A stretch of 64,000 bases of DNA from NCBI GenBank assembly GCA_002699025.1, contig PABA01000048.1, forward strand, positions 1 to 64,000. Reading direction: 5' to 3'. Shown here one piece after another: positions 1 through 10,089 of the stretch. The position numbers and the translations under genes were made by a program. The notes under the pieces are model-generated. The model saw nothing but the letters and a program-made list of their open reading frames with translations. It ran no database searches and was not told the origin of the DNA. Source of the DNA: Sandaracinus sp. Its GTDB lineage: Bacteria; Myxococcota_A; Polyangia; Polyangiales; Houyiibacteriaceae. The number at the start of each line of letters is the position of its first letter. Positions within the stretch are counted from its first letter, which is position 1.

Positions 1-147
1 CCGACATCGGCCACCCCAGCCCGGCCCCACGGAGCCGCCTTCGTGTCGCGTCGAAGAACCGAGCCATGTGACGCGAGCGAAGCGAGCGCCGAGGGCCCCA
101 CGGGCCCGCTGGTAAGCCAAATTAGCGAGCGCAGCGAGCGGAAGACG
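1..147. repeat. Outlying copy of the 150-180 bp intergenic repeat
   Basis: This stretch matches, at better than about 90% by eye, the last unit (about 4181-4326) of the tandem array downstream. Both contain the segment that begins ccaccccagcccggcccc and both end in the same block (ggtaagccaaattagcgagcg). The two copies bracket the FHA/sigma-54 activator and the kinase as direct repeats about 4.2 kb apart. The copy is cut by the window edge and stops 1-2 bp from the activator's stop codon, so it lies directly downstream of that gene. Confidence 0.85.
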
Positions 148-148
148 T

Positions 149-1579
149 TCAGCTGCGGTAGTGCTCGACGTCGATGTCGTAGCGCTTGAGCCAGCGATGC
201 ACCTGCATCCGCTCCTTGCCCAGCTCGCGCCCGACCGCGGCGATGTTGCCCTGATGCCGTTCGAGCAGCTCGCGGAGCACGGCCTCGGGGGGCGCCTTGG
301 AGCGGCTCTTCTTCGCGGGGCTCGCGGCGGGCGCGGCCTGCGGGGCCGGGGCCGGCCGGGGAGGCGGCGGCGCGGTGTTGCCGTGACCCTCGAGGGCGGC
401 CTGGATCTGCGCCGGCAGGTGCGGGAGGTCGAGCTCGGGCCCGTCGCAGAGCGCGAGGCTGAGCTTCACCGCGCTCTCGAGCTCGCGCACGTTGTACGGC
501 CAGTCGTAGTGCGCCAGCGCGAGCATGTAGGGGAACGTCGGGCGCGCGTCGGAGCGACCGGCGCGCTCGAGGAAGTGGCGCGTCAGCCGGAAGAGATCCT
601 CGCGGCGGGCGCGGAGCGGCGGGAGCTGCACGAGGAACTCGCGCAGTCGGGCCAGGAGATCGCCGCGAAAGCGCCCCTCGGCCACGTACTCGTCCAGGTC
701 GCGGTGCGTGGCGCAGACGACGCGCACGTCGACGGGCGTCGGCACGGTCGCGCCGATCGGCAGGACCTCCTTCTCCTGGAGGACCCGGAGGAGCTTGGCC
801 TGCGCCTCGAGTGGCATGTCGCCGATCTCGTCGAGGAAGAGCGTGCCCCCGTCCGCGGCGCGCACGAGGCCCACCTTGTCGCTCGTCGCGCCCGTGAAGG
901 CGCCTTTGCGGTATCCGAAGAGCTCGCTCTCGAGGAGGTTCGCCGGGAGGGCGGCGCAGTTGATGGCCTGGAAGGGGCCGCCGCGCTGGCTCAGCCGGTG
1001 GACCTCGCGGGCGACGAGCTCCTTGCCCGTGCCGCTCTCGCCGGTGACGACGACGCTGAGGAGCGTGCGGGCGACCTTCTCGATGCGCTCGAGGAGGGCG
1101 TCGACCTGGGCGCCGCCGACGAGCGGGCTGCCGCTGACGCCGTGGTGCACGGGGCGCGCGGTCTCGACGATCGTGCCGTCGAGGCGGTAGGCGCTGTAGG
1201 CGTAGACCGAGCGCGCGGCGTGGCGGAAGATCGTGTCGCCGATGCGGACGACGTCGTGGTCCTCGAGGCGGTGGGCCTGGACGCGGACGCCGTTGACGAC
1301 GGTGCCGTTGGTGCTGCCCTTGTCCACGACCCACCAGCCGTCGGCGCGCTTCTCGATCTGCGCGTGGTAGCGGCTGACGGCGGCCTCGGGGATCGAGAGC
1401 GAGTTGTCGGCCTCGCGGCCGAGCGTCGTCACGCCGGCGGCGAAGGGGAGGGCGCTCGGGAGGTGCTCGTGCAGGCGCGAGTAGACGAGCACCAGGCCCG
1501 GGGTCGGGTCGAGGTCTGCGTCGATGCGCGGGACGGCCTCCACGGAGGCGGTCGTCCACCCTTGGCGGTCGGAGGTCAT
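149..1579 (-). CDS. FHA-domain sigma-54-dependent transcriptional activator
   Basis: A 476-aa enhancer-binding protein that would use ATP hydrolysis to open sigma-54 promoters. Residues about 30-120 form an FHA phosphothreonine-binding module (GRE at 54-56, SRYH at 69-72, STNG at 89-92), which takes the place of a receiver domain. The AAA+ domain spans about 150-385, with Walker A GESGTGKE at 180-187, the sigma-54 contact loop GAFTGA at 226-231 and Walker B LFLDEIGD at about 247-254. A Pro/Ala-rich linker (about 400-430) leads to a Fis-like helix-turn-helix (about 436-468). FHA-type activators are abundant in myxobacteria, where they answer to Ser/Thr kinases. The start at 1579 has a GGT-rich but weak ribosome site. 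The gene lies 134 bp downstream of a hybrid kinase on the same strand. A functional link is possible but not shown, since the activator has no receiver domain. Confidence 0.95.
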   Translation of the reverse strand: MTSDRQGWTTASVEAVPRIDADLDPTPGLVLVYSRLHEHLPSALPFAAGVTTLGREADNSLSIPEAAVSRYHAQIEKRADGWWVVDKGSTNGTVVNGVRVQAHRLEDHDVVRIGDTIFRHAARSVYAYSAYRLDGTIVETARPVHHGVSGSPLVGGAQVDALLERIEKVARTLLSVVVTGESGTGKELVAREVHRLSQRGGPFQAINCAALPANLLESELFGYRKGAFTGATSDKVGLVRAADGGTLFLDEIGDMPLEAQAKLLRVLQEKEVLPIGATVPTPVDVRVVCATHRDLDEYVAEGRFRGDLLARLREFLVQLPPLRARREDLFRLTRHFLERAGRSDARPTFPYMLALAHYDWPYNVRELESAVKLSLALCDGPELDLPHLPAQIQAALEGHGNTAPPPPRPAPAPQAAPAASPAKKSRSKAPPEAVLRELLERHQGNIAAVGRELGKERMQVHRWLKRYDIDVEHYRS

Positions 1580-1618
1580 CGACGTCGAAGTCCGGCGCTC
1601 ACGCGCTCCAGGCGAACG

Positions 1619-1647
1619 ACCGTACCAGACGGTGAGGGTGTCGTCAG
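1619..1647 (-). promoter_or_regulatory. Possible sigma-70-type promoter of the FHA activator
   Basis: On the minus strand, CTGACG (1647-1642) and TACGGT (1624-1619) are separated by exactly 17 bp, about 40 bp upstream of the activator's ATG. Both boxes are imperfect, so this is tentative. The alternative is readthrough from the kinase gene. Confidence 0.3.
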
Positions 1648-1713
1648 GTCGCTTCGGCTCGGCGGAGCGTCGCGGGCGATGCGACGTGAGATGGAGTAGG
1701 CCGGCCCGGGGCC

Positions 1714-2808
1714 TCAGCCGGTGGCTTCCTGGGAGCCGCTCGGCGCGCTGAGGCTCTCGAGGAGCTGGAGCGAGTCGAAGGGCTTGCGGAGCCAGCGGTC
1801 CGGGCGCTTCTCGGGCGGCAGGTTGCCCGTCTCGGGCATGCCGCTCATCAGCACGATGCGGCGCACGATGCCCCGGGCCCGGAGATCGGCGATCACCTCG
1901 TCGCCACCGCCGTCCCCGAGCGTGAGATCCACGAGGGCCACGTCGGCAGGCGTGGAGATGCCACGCGCCTCTTCCACCGAGCGCGCGCAGGTCACCTCGA
2001 GACCGCGGAGCTCGAGGGTCGTGGCGACCAGCTCGCGCACGCCGTCGTCGTCCTCCACGACCAGCACCTTCCGGACGGAGGGGTCGCGGGCGATGACGCC
2101 GCTCCGGGCCTGGGTGCGCTTGCGGCTGCGGCGCGCCGGGGTCTCGGCGGCGGGCAGGCCGATGCGGAAGCGGGTGCCGTGGCCGGGGACGCTCTCGATC
2201 TCGAAGGTGCCGCCCGCGTCGGCGACGAGCTGGCGGACGATCGAGAGGCCGAGGCCGTGGCCGCCCTCGCGGGTGGTGTAGCCGCCCTCGAGCACGCGGC
2301 GGCGGGTGGCCTCGTCCATGCCCGGGCCGTCGTCGGCGACCGTCAGGCGGATGGTGTCGCCGCGCTCGACGGAGAGCTGGAGCGTGCCGCCCTGCATGGC
2401 CTGGACGGCGTTGAGGCCGAGGTTCCAGGCGATGCGGAAGGCGTCGCTGCGGGAGATGCCGACCCAGGCCGCGGGAGCGGCGTGGGTGTCGATGACGACG
2501 TGGGCCTCGCGGGCGGAGGGGCGGAGGAGGCGCGTGACGTCGCGGACGACGCTGCCCAGATCGCAGCGGACCTCCTCGTCGCGCTCGCCGAGGAGATAGC
2601 GCGCCGTGGTGCGGGCGGTGCGGGCGGCGGTGGCGATGGCGGCGAAGGCCTCGGAAGGCTCGGCGTCGCCTCGGCTGGCGAGCTCGACCCAGCCGAGCAC
2701 GGCGCTGAGCGCGTTGGCGACGTCATGGGCGGCGGCAGCCGCGAGCTGCTCCGGCCCGAGCGGGTCGCTCTGGGCCTCGTCGCCCGGTTGGTCGTCTCGT
2801 ACCGACAT
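1714..2808 (-). CDS. Soluble hybrid histidine kinase with C-terminal receiver
   Basis: A cytoplasmic sensor kinase of 364 aa. No membrane segment or PAS domain is visible. The protein opens almost directly with an H-box ([15 protein letters not shown], His28). An HATPase domain follows, with an N-box [11 protein letters not shown]1 DDGPGMD and G2 [10 protein letters not shown] receiver domain begins near [13 protein letters not shown], with the phospho-acceptor Asp in [10 protein letters not shown]. The start at 2808 was preferred over in-frame codons further upstream because CTGGAGGAGCGG immediately precedes it, a strong Shine-Dalgarno. A TTGACC/TACTGT promoter lies about 60 bp upstream. It precedes the FHA/sigma-54 activator on the same strand. 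Its input is unknown; it may be a relay component fed by a separate sensor. Confidence 0.93.
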   Translation of the reverse strand: MSVRDDQPGDEAQSDPLGPEQLAAAAAHDVANALSAVLGWVELASRGDAEPSEAFAAIATAARTARTTARYLLGERDEEVRCDLGSVVRDVTRLLRPSAREAHVVIDTHAAPAAWVGISRSDAFRIAWNLGLNAVQAMQGGTLQLSVERGDTIRLTVADDGPGMDEATRRRVLEGGYTTREGGHGLGLSIVRQLVADAGGTFEIESVPGHGTRFRIGLPAAETPARRSRKRTQARSGVIARDPSVRKVLVVEDDDGVRELVATTLELRGLEVTCARSVEEARGISTPADVALVDLTLGDGGGDEVIADLRARGIVRRIVLMSGMPETGNLPPEKRPDRWLRKPFDSLQLLESLSAPSGSQEATG

Positions 2809-2874
2809 CCGCTCCTCCAGAGGCCGAGTCGCGCGGCGTGAGCCCCGCGGCCCGTGAAAGACCCTCGCACTGAA

Positions 2875-2903
2875 ACAGTACAGTGCCACGGTCGCTCGGT
2901 CAA
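2875..2903 (-). promoter_or_regulatory. Sigma-70-like promoter of the hybrid kinase
   Basis: Minus strand TTGACC (2903-2898) and TACTGT (2880-2875) with a 17-bp spacer. The predicted transcript would begin near 2868 and give a leader of about 60 nt before the kinase ATG at 2808. This is the best-matching housekeeping promoter I see in the window. Confidence 0.55.
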
Positions 2904-3098
2904 TCGCACCCGACGAAGTGAACGTGCGACCCCTCCGCGATAGCACATGGGCGAGTGAACGCCGCTTGCGCTGTGGCCGGAGAAAAGTCGTGGGGGTGAA
3001 CGGGGCGGGGGGGAGCTCGGGCGAAGGGAGAAATCGAGGTCGGGCGGCGTCGCTTCGAGATCGTCGAAGCGACCGGGGCGCGAGCCCGGGGGGAGGCC

Positions 3099-3345
3099 CA
3101 GCCCGAGCGCCTCAGCACCAGCCCAAGCTCGAGCGGGAGCCCAAGTTGGTGCGCCGAAGCTCCAGCACCAGCCCAAGCTCGAGCGCCTCAGCGCCAGCCC
3201 GAGCTCGAGCGCCTCAGCACCAGCCCAAGCTCGAGCGGCAGCCCAAGCTCGAGCGCTTCAGCACCAGCCCAAGCTCGAGCGGCAGCCCAAGCTCGAGCGC
3301 TTCAGCACCAGCCCAAGCTCGAGCGGGAGCCCAAGCTCGAGCGCG
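3099..3345. repeat. Short degenerate tandem repeats (cccaagctcgagcg core)
   Basis: About eight copies of a 14-16 bp core, cccaagctcgagcg, are spaced 18-50 bp apart and joined by variants of cctcagcaccag. All frames translate into low-complexity Ser/Pro or Leu/Gly strings and none has a credible start, so this is read as non-coding repeat DNA. It lies directly before the longer-period array at 3478. Confidence 0.8.
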
Positions 3346-3477
3346 GAGCTTCCGCCCCGAGCGCAGCGCCCAGCACGGTCTGGGGAGCCGAGCCCGAGCG
3401 CATGGGGCAGCTGACGTGCCCCCGCAGCGGCCGCGACGAAGGAGCGGCAGAGCCCCGCGACTGCGAAGGGGAGCGCG

Positions 3478-4326
3478 CCCACATCCGCCACCCCAGCCCG
3501 GCCCCACGGAGCCGCCTCACCGCCGCGTCGAAGAACCGAGCCATGTGACGCGAGCGAAGCGGCCGCGGCGGCCGCGGAGCGGCGAAGTCAGGGGCCCGCG
3601 ACGCGCCACCCCGCAGCGGCCGCGGAGCGGCAGAGCCCGGCGACTGCGAAGGGGAGCGTGCCCACATCTGCCACCCCAGCCCGGCTCCCCCGGAGCCTCG
3701 GTCGTGCGGCGGCGAAGTCCGCGCTACCCGGAGCGACAGGAGCGGCCGCGGAGCGGCGAAGTCGGGGTCCCGCGACGCGCCACCCCGCAGCGGCTGCGAC
3801 GAAGGAGCGGCAAAGGCCGGCGACTGCGAAGGGGAGCGCGCCCACATCGGCCACCCCAGCCCGGCCCCACGGAGCCGCCTCACCGCCGCGTCGAAGAACC
3901 GAGCCCTGTGACGCGAGCGAAGCGGCCGCGGAGCGGCGAAGTCGGGGTCCCGCGACGCGCCACCCCGCAGCGGCCGCGACGAAGGAGCGGCAAAGCCCGG
4001 CGACTGCGAAGGGGAGCGCGCCCACATCGGCCACCCCAGCCCGGCCCCACGGAGCCGCCTTCGTGTCGCGTCGAAGAACCGACCCGTGTGACGCGAGCGA
4101 AGCGAGCGCCGAGGGCGCCACGGGCCGAAGCGGCCGCGACGAAGGAGCGGCAAAGCCCGGCGACTGCGAAGGGGAGCGCGCCTACATCTGCCACCCCAGC
4201 CCGGCCCCACGGAGCCGCCTCACTGTCGCGTCGAAGAACCGACCCGTGTGACGCGAGCGAAGCGAGCGCCGAGGGCCCCACGGGCCCGCTGGTAAGCCAA
4301 ATTAGCGAGCGAAGCGAGCGGAAGAC
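3478..4326. repeat. Five-unit tandem array of a 150-180 bp intergenic repeat
   Basis: Units begin near 3478, 3660, 3841, 4021 and 4181. Each opens with a version of cacatcggccaccccagccc, continues through cgtcgaagaaccga and gtgacgcgagcgaagcg, and ends with gcgactgcgaaggggagcg. Unit length varies from 145 to 182 bp because an internal block (ggcgaagtcggggtcccgcg) is present in some units and replaced by gagcgccgagggc in others. The last unit carries the same tail as the copy at 1-147. All frames are open because of GC bias, but the amino-acid strings are arginine/proline-rich without domain features, so coding is unlikely. Confidence 0.9.
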
Positions 4327-4418
4327 CCGCGGAAGACGCGTGCGCTACGTCACTTTCGCACGACGTGACAGCGACGGACTCAGTACCCTCGTTGCACACT
4401 TTCTTCGTGGAGCTTCGC

Positions 4419-5471
4419 ATGCGTGTCGTATTCGCCATCTTCTGTGGCCTCGCCCTCTCTGCTTGTGCATCCGGGGGCGGCGGCCGGGCCGACTCCGGCA
4501 CGTCTTCTCCCGACGCCGCCCCGTCCATGGATGGGGGCAGCGACACCGACGGCGGGGGCGACTGCCCGATGAGCTGCGGGCCCGGCGAGGAGTGCGTCGG
4601 CGGCATGTGCGTGCCCACGGGCTCGGAGTGCGGTCCCGACACGCCCTGCCCCAGCGGCGAGAGCTGCTGCGATGGCGTCTGCGCCAGCCTCCCCGCGGAC
4701 CCGATGAACTGCGGCGCCTGCGGCCGCGTCTGCGGCTCCCGCGGGACGGTCTGCCAGTCGGGCCAATGCCGCTGCGCGGACGGCCCCCAGTGCGGCGAGG
4801 ACGAGGTCTGCTGCGAGTCCGGTTGCACCGACGTGCAGTCCGACGCCGCCAATTGCGGCACCTGCGGGCGGGCCTGCGAGGCCGGCCAGGTCTGCGAGGC
4901 CGGGGACTGCGTGACGCCGCCCTGCGATCCGGCCTGCGCACCCGGCGAGACCTGCGACGACATGACCCTGACCTGCATGTGCGGCGCCGGCGCGGCCTGC
5001 GGCGACGGCCAGGCCTGCTGCGCCGACGCCTGCATCGACGTCCTCTCGGACCGCAACAACTGCGGCGCCTGCGGCGTGACCTGCATGGGCGAGCAGGTCT
5101 GCGTCGACGGCGGCTGCACCACGGACGTACCCTGCGAGCCGGCCTGCGCCACCGGCGAGGCCTGCGTCGGCGGGACCTGCCAGTGCGGCGCGGGCCCGGC
5201 CTGCACCGGCGGCCGCGTCTGCTGCGACGGCGCCTGCGTCGACACCAGCTCGAGCCCCAGCCACTGCGGCGCCTGCGGCATCAGCTGCGGTGGAGGCTCC
5301 TGCTGCAGCGGCGCGTGCGTCGACACGGAGACCAACCCGGACAACTGCGGCAGCTGCGGCAACGACTGTGGGGACGCGGCGGACACCTGCCGCGCCGGGG
5401 CTTGCTTCTGTGGCACGCGGGCTCCCTGTATCTTCCCGCCCGTCTGCTTGCTCGGAGAGTGCCTGCTCTGA
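4419..5471 (+). CDS. Cysteine-rich lipoprotein with Stig1-like repeats
   Basis: A secreted protein of 350 aa. The start at 4419 gives a lipoprotein signal (MRVVFAIFCGLALSACAS, lipobox LSAC), followed by a Gly/Ser/Asp linker; a longer in-frame start would spoil the signal. The mature part has five repeats of the pattern CC-x2-x3-C-x8-11-(N/H)CGxCGxxC, for example CCADACIDVLSDRNNCGACG. Between repeats are further CxxxCxxGexC segments. This pattern is that of the Stig1 family, expanded in myxobacterial outer-membrane or secreted proteins. Many disulphides are expected. The cellular role is unknown, with surface adhesion or matrix as a guess. It stands alone, between the repeat array and gatC. 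Confidence 0.85.
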   Translation: MRVVFAIFCGLALSACASGGGGRADSGTSSPDAAPSMDGGSDTDGGGDCPMSCGPGEECVGGMCVPTGSECGPDTPCPSGESCCDGVCASLPADPMNCGACGRVCGSRGTVCQSGQCRCADGPQCGEDEVCCESGCTDVQSDAANCGTCGRACEAGQVCEAGDCVTPPCDPACAPGETCDDMTLTCMCGAGAACGDGQACCADACIDVLSDRNNCGACGVTCMGEQVCVDGGCTTDVPCEPACATGEACVGGTCQCGAGPACTGGRVCCDGACVDTSSSPSHCGACGISCGGGSCCSGACVDTETNPDNCGSCGNDCGDAADTCRAGACFCGTRAPCIFPPVCLLGECLL

Positions 5472-5538
5472 ACGGGGCGACGCGCTCCGCGCCGGAACGG
5501 TGGTGCCTCGGGGCGCTCCCGCGTGCTAACCGGAGGGC

Positions 5539-5844
5539 ATGAGCGACGCCGAGCTCTCCCCCGACGAGGTCCGCCACGTGGCGCGCCTCGCGCGCATCGC
5601 CCTCGAGGACGCGGAGGTGGAGGCGCAGCGCGCCCAGCTCGCCCGCATCCTCGGCCACATGGCCGAGCTCGACGCCGTCGACGTTGAGGGCGTCGAGCCG
5701 ACCTTCCACGCGGTGACCGAGGCCCCGCTCCGGCGGGACGAGGTGCGCCCGGCGGAGGCCTCGCGGGAGGCGCTCCTCGAGGCGGCGCCGCGCGAGGTCG
5801 AGGGCGGCTTCGCCGTGCCGCAGGTGATGGAGGGGGACACGTGA
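5539..5844 (+). CDS. gatC: Asp-tRNA(Asn)/Glu-tRNA(Gln) amidotransferase subunit C
   Basis: A 101-aa helical linker subunit that clamps GatA and GatB together in the amidotransferase that converts mischarged Glu-tRNA(Gln) or Asp-tRNA(Asn) to the correct amide form. The N-terminal [17 protein letters not shown] and the central [18 protein letters not shown] are characteristic of GatC, and the length is usual for the family. The GGAGGG just before the ATG supports the start. Its stop TGA overlaps the gatA start (GTGA), so the three gat genes form a translationally coupled operon in the order C-A-B. Confidence 0.96.
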   Translation: MSDAELSPDEVRHVARLARIALEDAEVEAQRAQLARILGHMAELDAVDVEGVEPTFHAVTEAPLRRDEVRPAEASREALLEAAPREVEGGFAVPQVMEGDT

Positions 5845-7331
5845 GCGCCGGACGTTGGCTCGACGCGGGCGTCGTCGGGGCCGCGGACGCGGTCGCGGCC
5901 GGGGCCGTGACGGCGGAGGCGCTGGTCGGCGAGGCCCTCGGGCGGCTGCGGAGCGACCCGCACAACGCCGTGCTCCACGTCGACGGCGAGGCGGCGCTCG
6001 AGGCGGCGCAGCAGGTCGACGCGGCGCGCGCGGCGGGCGAGGCCCTCGGCCCGCTCGCGGGGGTACCGGTCGCGCTCAAGGACAACCTCTGCCAGCGCGG
6101 CACGCCGACGACCTGCGCGTCGCGCCTCCTCGAGGGCTGGGTCGCGCCCTACGACGCGCACGTGGTCGAGCGGCTCCGCGCCGCCGGCGCCATGCTCGTC
6201 GCCAAGACCAACATGGACGAGTTCGCCATGGGCTCGTCCAACGAGACGAGCGCCTTCGGCCCGGTGAAGAACCCCTGGGACCCGGCCCGCGCGCCCGGGG
6301 GCTCGAGCGGCGGCTCGGCGGCGGCCGTCGCCGCGCGCCTCGTGCCAGGCGCCCTCGGCAGCGACACGGGCGGCTCGGTCCGACAGCCCGCGGCGTTCTG
6401 CGGGCTCTTCGCCCTCAAGCCGACCTACGGGCGCGTCTCCCGCTACGGCCTCGTCGCCTTCGCCTCGAGCCTGGACCAGGTCGGGCCCTTCGCCCGCAGC
6501 GCCCGCGACGGGGCGCGGCTCTTCGCCGCCATCGCCGGGCGCGACGGGCGCGACGCCACCAGCGCGGACGCGCCGAGCGCGGACTGGGAGGGCGCCTGCG
6601 CGCGGGGCGTCGAGGGGCTGCGCGTCGGCGTGCCCCGGGCGCTCCTCGAGGGCGCGTCCGCCGGCGTCCGGGCGCGCATCGACGCGGCCCTCGAGGCGCT
6701 GAAGGACGCGGGCGCGACCCTCGTCGACGTCACGCTGCCTCACGCGAAGCACGGCGTGAGCGTCTACTACCTGGTCGCGCCGGCGGAGGCCTCGAGCAAC
6801 CTCGCGCGCTTCGACGGGGTCCGCTACGGGCTCCGCGTCGAGGAGGGCGGCGGGCTCGACGCCATGTACGAGGCCACCCGCGCGCGCTTCGGCCCCGAAG
6901 TGAAGCGGCGCATCCTCCTCGGCACCTACGCGCTCTCGGCCGGCTACTACGACGCCTACTACTTGCGCGCTCAGAAGGTGCGCACGCTCATCCGCCGCGA
7001 CTACGACGCCGCCTTCGAGGCCTGCGACGTCGTCGCCACGCCCACGGCGCCCACGGTCGCCTTCCCCCTCGGGGAGCGCACGGACGACCCGCTGACCATG
7101 TACCTCTCGGACGTCTACACGCTGCCGGCCAGCCTCGCGGGGCTGCCGGCGATCAGCACGCCCGCCGGCCTGAGCGAGGGCCTGCCCACGGGCCTCCAGC
7201 TCGTCGGCCGCGCCTTCGACGAGGCCACCCTCTTCGCGGCCGCCGGCGCCCTCGAGAAGGCCTTCGGCCCGCTGCCTTCGCCGGTGCCGGCCGGGCCGGG
7301 CGAGCACGCGGGCGAGGAGGGCGCGTCGTGA
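5841..7331 (+). CDS. gatA: Asp-tRNA(Asn)/Glu-tRNA(Gln) amidotransferase subunit A
   Basis: The 496-aa glutaminase subunit of the amidated-tRNA pathway. It releases ammonia from glutamine and passes it to GatB. The amidase-signature catalytic triad is visible: Lys in VALKDNLC, the cis-Ser in [13 protein letters not shown], and the nucleophile region [15 protein letters not shown]. The start is a GTG at 5841 overlapping the gatC stop, and the stop at 7331 overlaps the gatB GTG start. Length and motifs are normal for the family. No oddity seen. Confidence 0.97.
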   Translation: MSAGRWLDAGVVGAADAVAAGAVTAEALVGEALGRLRSDPHNAVLHVDGEAALEAAQQVDAARAAGEALGPLAGVPVALKDNLCQRGTPTTCASRLLEGWVAPYDAHVVERLRAAGAMLVAKTNMDEFAMGSSNETSAFGPVKNPWDPARAPGGSSGGSAAAVAARLVPGALGSDTGGSVRQPAAFCGLFALKPTYGRVSRYGLVAFASSLDQVGPFARSARDGARLFAAIAGRDGRDATSADAPSADWEGACARGVEGLRVGVPRALLEGASAGVRARIDAALEALKDAGATLVDVTLPHAKHGVSVYYLVAPAEASSNLARFDGVRYGLRVEEGGGLDAMYEATRARFGPEVKRRILLGTYALSAGYYDAYYLRAQKVRTLIRRDYDAAFEACDVVATPTAPTVAFPLGERTDDPLTMYLSDVYTLPASLAGLPAISTPAGLSEGLPTGLQLVGRAFDEATLFAAAGALEKAFGPLPSPVPAGPGEHAGEEGAS

Positions 7332-8782
7332 GCGCCTGGGAGGCGGTGGTCGGGCTCGAGGTCCACGCCCAGCTGCGGACGCGGACCAAGCTCTTCTGCG
7401 CGTGCCCGAACGAGTTCGGCGCGCCCCCGAACACGCACGTCTGCCCCGTCTGCCTGGGGCTCCCCGGGGCGCTCCCGGCGCCGAACGAGGCGGCCATCGA
7501 CCTCGCCCTCCGCGCGGCGCTCGCCCTCGGCGGCGAGGTCCGCGAGCGGAGCGTCTTCGCGCGCAAGAGCTACTTCTACCCGGACCTCGCGAAGGGCTAC
7601 CAGATCAGCCAGTTCGCCCTGCCGATCATCGAGGGCGGTGCCGTGCCGATGGCGCTCGAGGGCGAGGCCCGGAGCGCGGCGCTGACGCGCATCCACCTCG
7701 AGGAGGACGCCGCCAAGAACCTGCACGTGCAGGGCGAGACGGTCGTCGACTTCAACCGCGCGGGCACGCCGCTCATCGAGATCGTCGGCGAGCCCGTGCT
7801 CCGGAGCGGGGCCGAGGCGGAGGCCTACCTCCGCGCGCTGCGGGAGGTGCTCGTCTTCATCGGCGTGAACGACGGCAACCTCGAGGAGGGCTCCTTCCGC
7901 TGCGACGCGAACGTGTCGATCCGCCCGAAGGGCGAGGAGCGGCTCGGGACGCGCGTGGAGCTGAAGAACATCAACTCGTTCCGCTTCGTGCGGAAGGCCA
8001 TCGACCACGAGGTCGCGCGGCAGGCGGCGCTCCGGGAGAGCGGCGGCGAGGTGGTGCAGGAGACGCGGACCTGGGACGAGCGCCAGGAGCGGACGGTGGC
8101 CATGCGCGGCAAGGAAGAGGCGCACGACTACCGCTACTTCCCCGATCCGGACCTGCCGCCGCTGGTGGTCGACGCGGCGCGCCTCGCGCGGGCGGAGGAG
8201 ACCCTGCCGGAGCTGCCCGCGGCGATGCGGGCGCGCTGGGTCGAGACCCTCGGGCTCACGGCCCAGGACGCGGGCGTGCTCGCGGCGCATCCGGCCATCG
8301 CGGCGTACTTCGAGGCGGTGGCGACGGGGCTCGGCGAGGCGGCCGGGCTGAAGCCGGCGAAGGCCGGCAAGAAGGCGGCGAACTTCGTGATGGCGGAGGT
8401 GCTCCGGGAGACGGCGACCGAGGGGGTCGAGGCGCGCTTCCCGGCCGCGGCGCCCGAGGTGGCGGCGCTCCTCGCGCTGGTCGAGGACGGGACGATCAAC
8501 GGGAAGATCGCCAAGGAGGTCTTCGCGAAGATGGTCGCCACGGGGGAGCCGCCGAAGACGATCGTCGAGCGCGAGGGGCTCGCGCAGGTGACGGACACGG
8601 CGGCCATCGAGGCGGTCGTGCGCGAGGTGCTCGCGGCGAACCCGAAGCAGGTCGAGCAGTACCGGGGTGGGAAGACGGCCGTGCTCGGCTTCTTCGTCGG
8701 GCAGGTGATGAAGGCGACGCGCGGGCAGGCGAACCCGAAGGCGGTCAACGAGATCCTGCGCGCCCTGCTCGCCGAGGGCTGA
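7328..8782 (+). CDS. gatB: Asp-tRNA(Asn)/Glu-tRNA(Gln) amidotransferase subunit B
   Basis: The 484-aa tRNA-binding and kinase subunit that phosphorylates the misacylated Glu or Asp and amidates it with ammonia from GatA. It opens with [13 protein letters not shown] and contains the family's zinc-type cysteines (CACPNEF and CPVCLG), the motif [17 protein letters not shown], and the [10 protein letters not shown] and [12 protein letters not shown] segments. A GatB/YqeY tail (about 350-484) ends [11 protein letters not shown]. The GTG start overlaps the gatA stop. With gatA and gatC this is a complete GatCAB operon, suggesting that the organism makes Gln- and/or Asn-tRNA indirectly. Confidence 0.97.
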   Translation: MSAWEAVVGLEVHAQLRTRTKLFCACPNEFGAPPNTHVCPVCLGLPGALPAPNEAAIDLALRAALALGGEVRERSVFARKSYFYPDLAKGYQISQFALPIIEGGAVPMALEGEARSAALTRIHLEEDAAKNLHVQGETVVDFNRAGTPLIEIVGEPVLRSGAEAEAYLRALREVLVFIGVNDGNLEEGSFRCDANVSIRPKGEERLGTRVELKNINSFRFVRKAIDHEVARQAALRESGGEVVQETRTWDERQERTVAMRGKEEAHDYRYFPDPDLPPLVVDAARLARAEETLPELPAAMRARWVETLGLTAQDAGVLAAHPAIAAYFEAVATGLGEAAGLKPAKAGKKAANFVMAEVLRETATEGVEARFPAAAPEVAALLALVEDGTINGKIAKEVFAKMVATGEPPKTIVEREGLAQVTDTAAIEAVVREVLAANPKQVEQYRGGKTAVLGFFVGQVMKATRGQANPKAVNEILRALLAEG

Positions 8783-8901
8783 GGGGCCGGCCTCGTCTCG
8801 TCTCGCGCGGGGAGCGACCCCCGACCCGCGCCCGTGACGCCGCCGCGACGAAGGGCGCCGCCGCTTGTGTCTCGGCGCTCCGCTGGTCACGCTGCCGCCC
8901 G

Positions 8902-10026
8902 ATGTCGACGCAGCCCATCCAGCGCCCCGAGCTCTCCCGCGATCCGCTGACCTCCCACGGCAGCCCGACCCCGGCCGAGTGGTTCGCCGTCGAGTACGAC
9001 CCGGCCACCGGCGAGGTGGTGATGCTCGACCAGCGGAAGCTCCCGGCCGAGGTCGTCTACTACCGCTACACGAAGCCGGACCAGGTGGCAGACGCCATCC
9101 GCTCGATGGTGGTCCGCGGCGCGCCCGCCATCGGCATCTCGGCGGCCTACGCGCTCGTGCTCCTCGCGCGGAGCGAGAAGGGCGACGCGGCGACCTTCCT
9201 CATGGCGAACGGGGTCGCCGGTCGTGCGCTGAACGCGACGCGACCGACGGCCGTGAACCTCGCCTGGGCCATCGCGCGCATGTCGCGGAAGGCGGCCGAC
9301 GTGGCCGAGCTCGACCCGGAGGCGCGCTACGAGGCCATGCGCGCGGAGGCGGAGGCGATCCACATCGAGGACGTGCAGAGCTGCCGCGCCATGGGGAAGC
9401 TCGGCGCCGAGGACGTCCCCGAGGGGGCGACCATCCTCACGCACTGCAACGCCGGCGCGCTCGCGACGGGCGGCTACGGGACGGCGCTCGGCGTGATCCG
9501 TGCGGCGCACGAGGCGGGCAAGAAGGTGCGCGTGCTCGCGGACGAGACCCGGCCCTACCTGCAGGGGGCGCGGCTGACGGCCTGGGAGCTCCACATGGAC
9601 GGCGTCCCGGTCGAGGTGATCACCGACAACATGGCCGCGCACTTCTTCCAGAAGGGCGAGATCCAGTTCGTCGTGGTCGGCTCCGATCGCATCGCGGCGA
9701 ACGGGGACGTGGCGAACAAGATCGGCACCTACGGCGTGGCCGTGCTGGCGAAGGAGCACGGGGTGCCCTTCACGGTGGCGGCGCCCTGGAGCACGGTGGA
9801 CATGGCGACGCCGACGGGGGCCGAGATCCCGATCGAGGAGCGGAGCCGGGACGAGGTGGCGAAGGTCGGCGGCGCGCTCCTCGTGGGCGAGGGCATCCCC
9901 TGCCGGCACCCGGCCTTCGACGTGACGCCGGCCCGGCTGGTGGACGCCATCTACACGGAGCGCGGGAAGATCGCGCCGAAGGACGGGCAGACGCCGGCCG
10001 ATCTCCCGCGCGCCGCGGCGGAGTAG
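8902..10026 (+). CDS. mtnA: S-methyl-5-thioribose-1-phosphate isomerase
   Basis: A 374-aa sugar-phosphate isomerase of the methionine salvage pathway, converting methylthioribose-1-phosphate to methylthioribulose-1-phosphate. It is related to the alpha/beta/delta subunits of eIF2B. Visible signatures are [14 protein letters not shown] near the N-terminus, the catalytic cysteine in [12 protein letters not shown], and the catalytic aspartate in [20 protein letters not shown]. The start at 8902 gives the expected N-terminus. It lies 119 bp after gatB on the same strand and could be co-transcribed, but no functional link is evident. No other salvage gene is present here. Confidence 0.95.
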   Translation: MSTQPIQRPELSRDPLTSHGSPTPAEWFAVEYDPATGEVVMLDQRKLPAEVVYYRYTKPDQVADAIRSMVVRGAPAIGISAAYALVLLARSEKGDAATFLMANGVAGRALNATRPTAVNLAWAIARMSRKAADVAELDPEARYEAMRAEAEAIHIEDVQSCRAMGKLGAEDVPEGATILTHCNAGALATGGYGTALGVIRAAHEAGKKVRVLADETRPYLQGARLTAWELHMDGVPVEVITDNMAAHFFQKGEIQFVVVGSDRIAANGDVANKIGTYGVAVLAKEHGVPFTVAAPWSTVDMATPTGAEIPIEERSRDEVAKVGGALLVGEGIPCRHPAFDVTPARLVDAIYTERGKIAPKDGQTPADLPRAAAE

Positions 10027-10089
10027 GGCGGCCCGGAGCGAAGAAACGGGGTCGCCTCTCCCCCCGTGCGCGCCCGGGCGTGTCGCAGG

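Noticed and set aside
3478-4326. Array considered as a CRISPR
   Set aside because: Units are 145-182 bp and themselves similar throughout; there are no short identical repeats with unique spacers and no cas genes.
2918-5542. Very long plus-strand reading frame through the repeat region
   Set aside because: It is open because of GC bias and repeats, gives arginine/proline-rich strings, and overlaps the Stig1 gene in a different frame.
1580-10000. Sigma-54 (-24/-12) promoters near the activator
   Set aside because: No TGGCAC-N5-TTGC(A/T) match with correct spacing was found; isolated TGGCAC matches occur without the second box.
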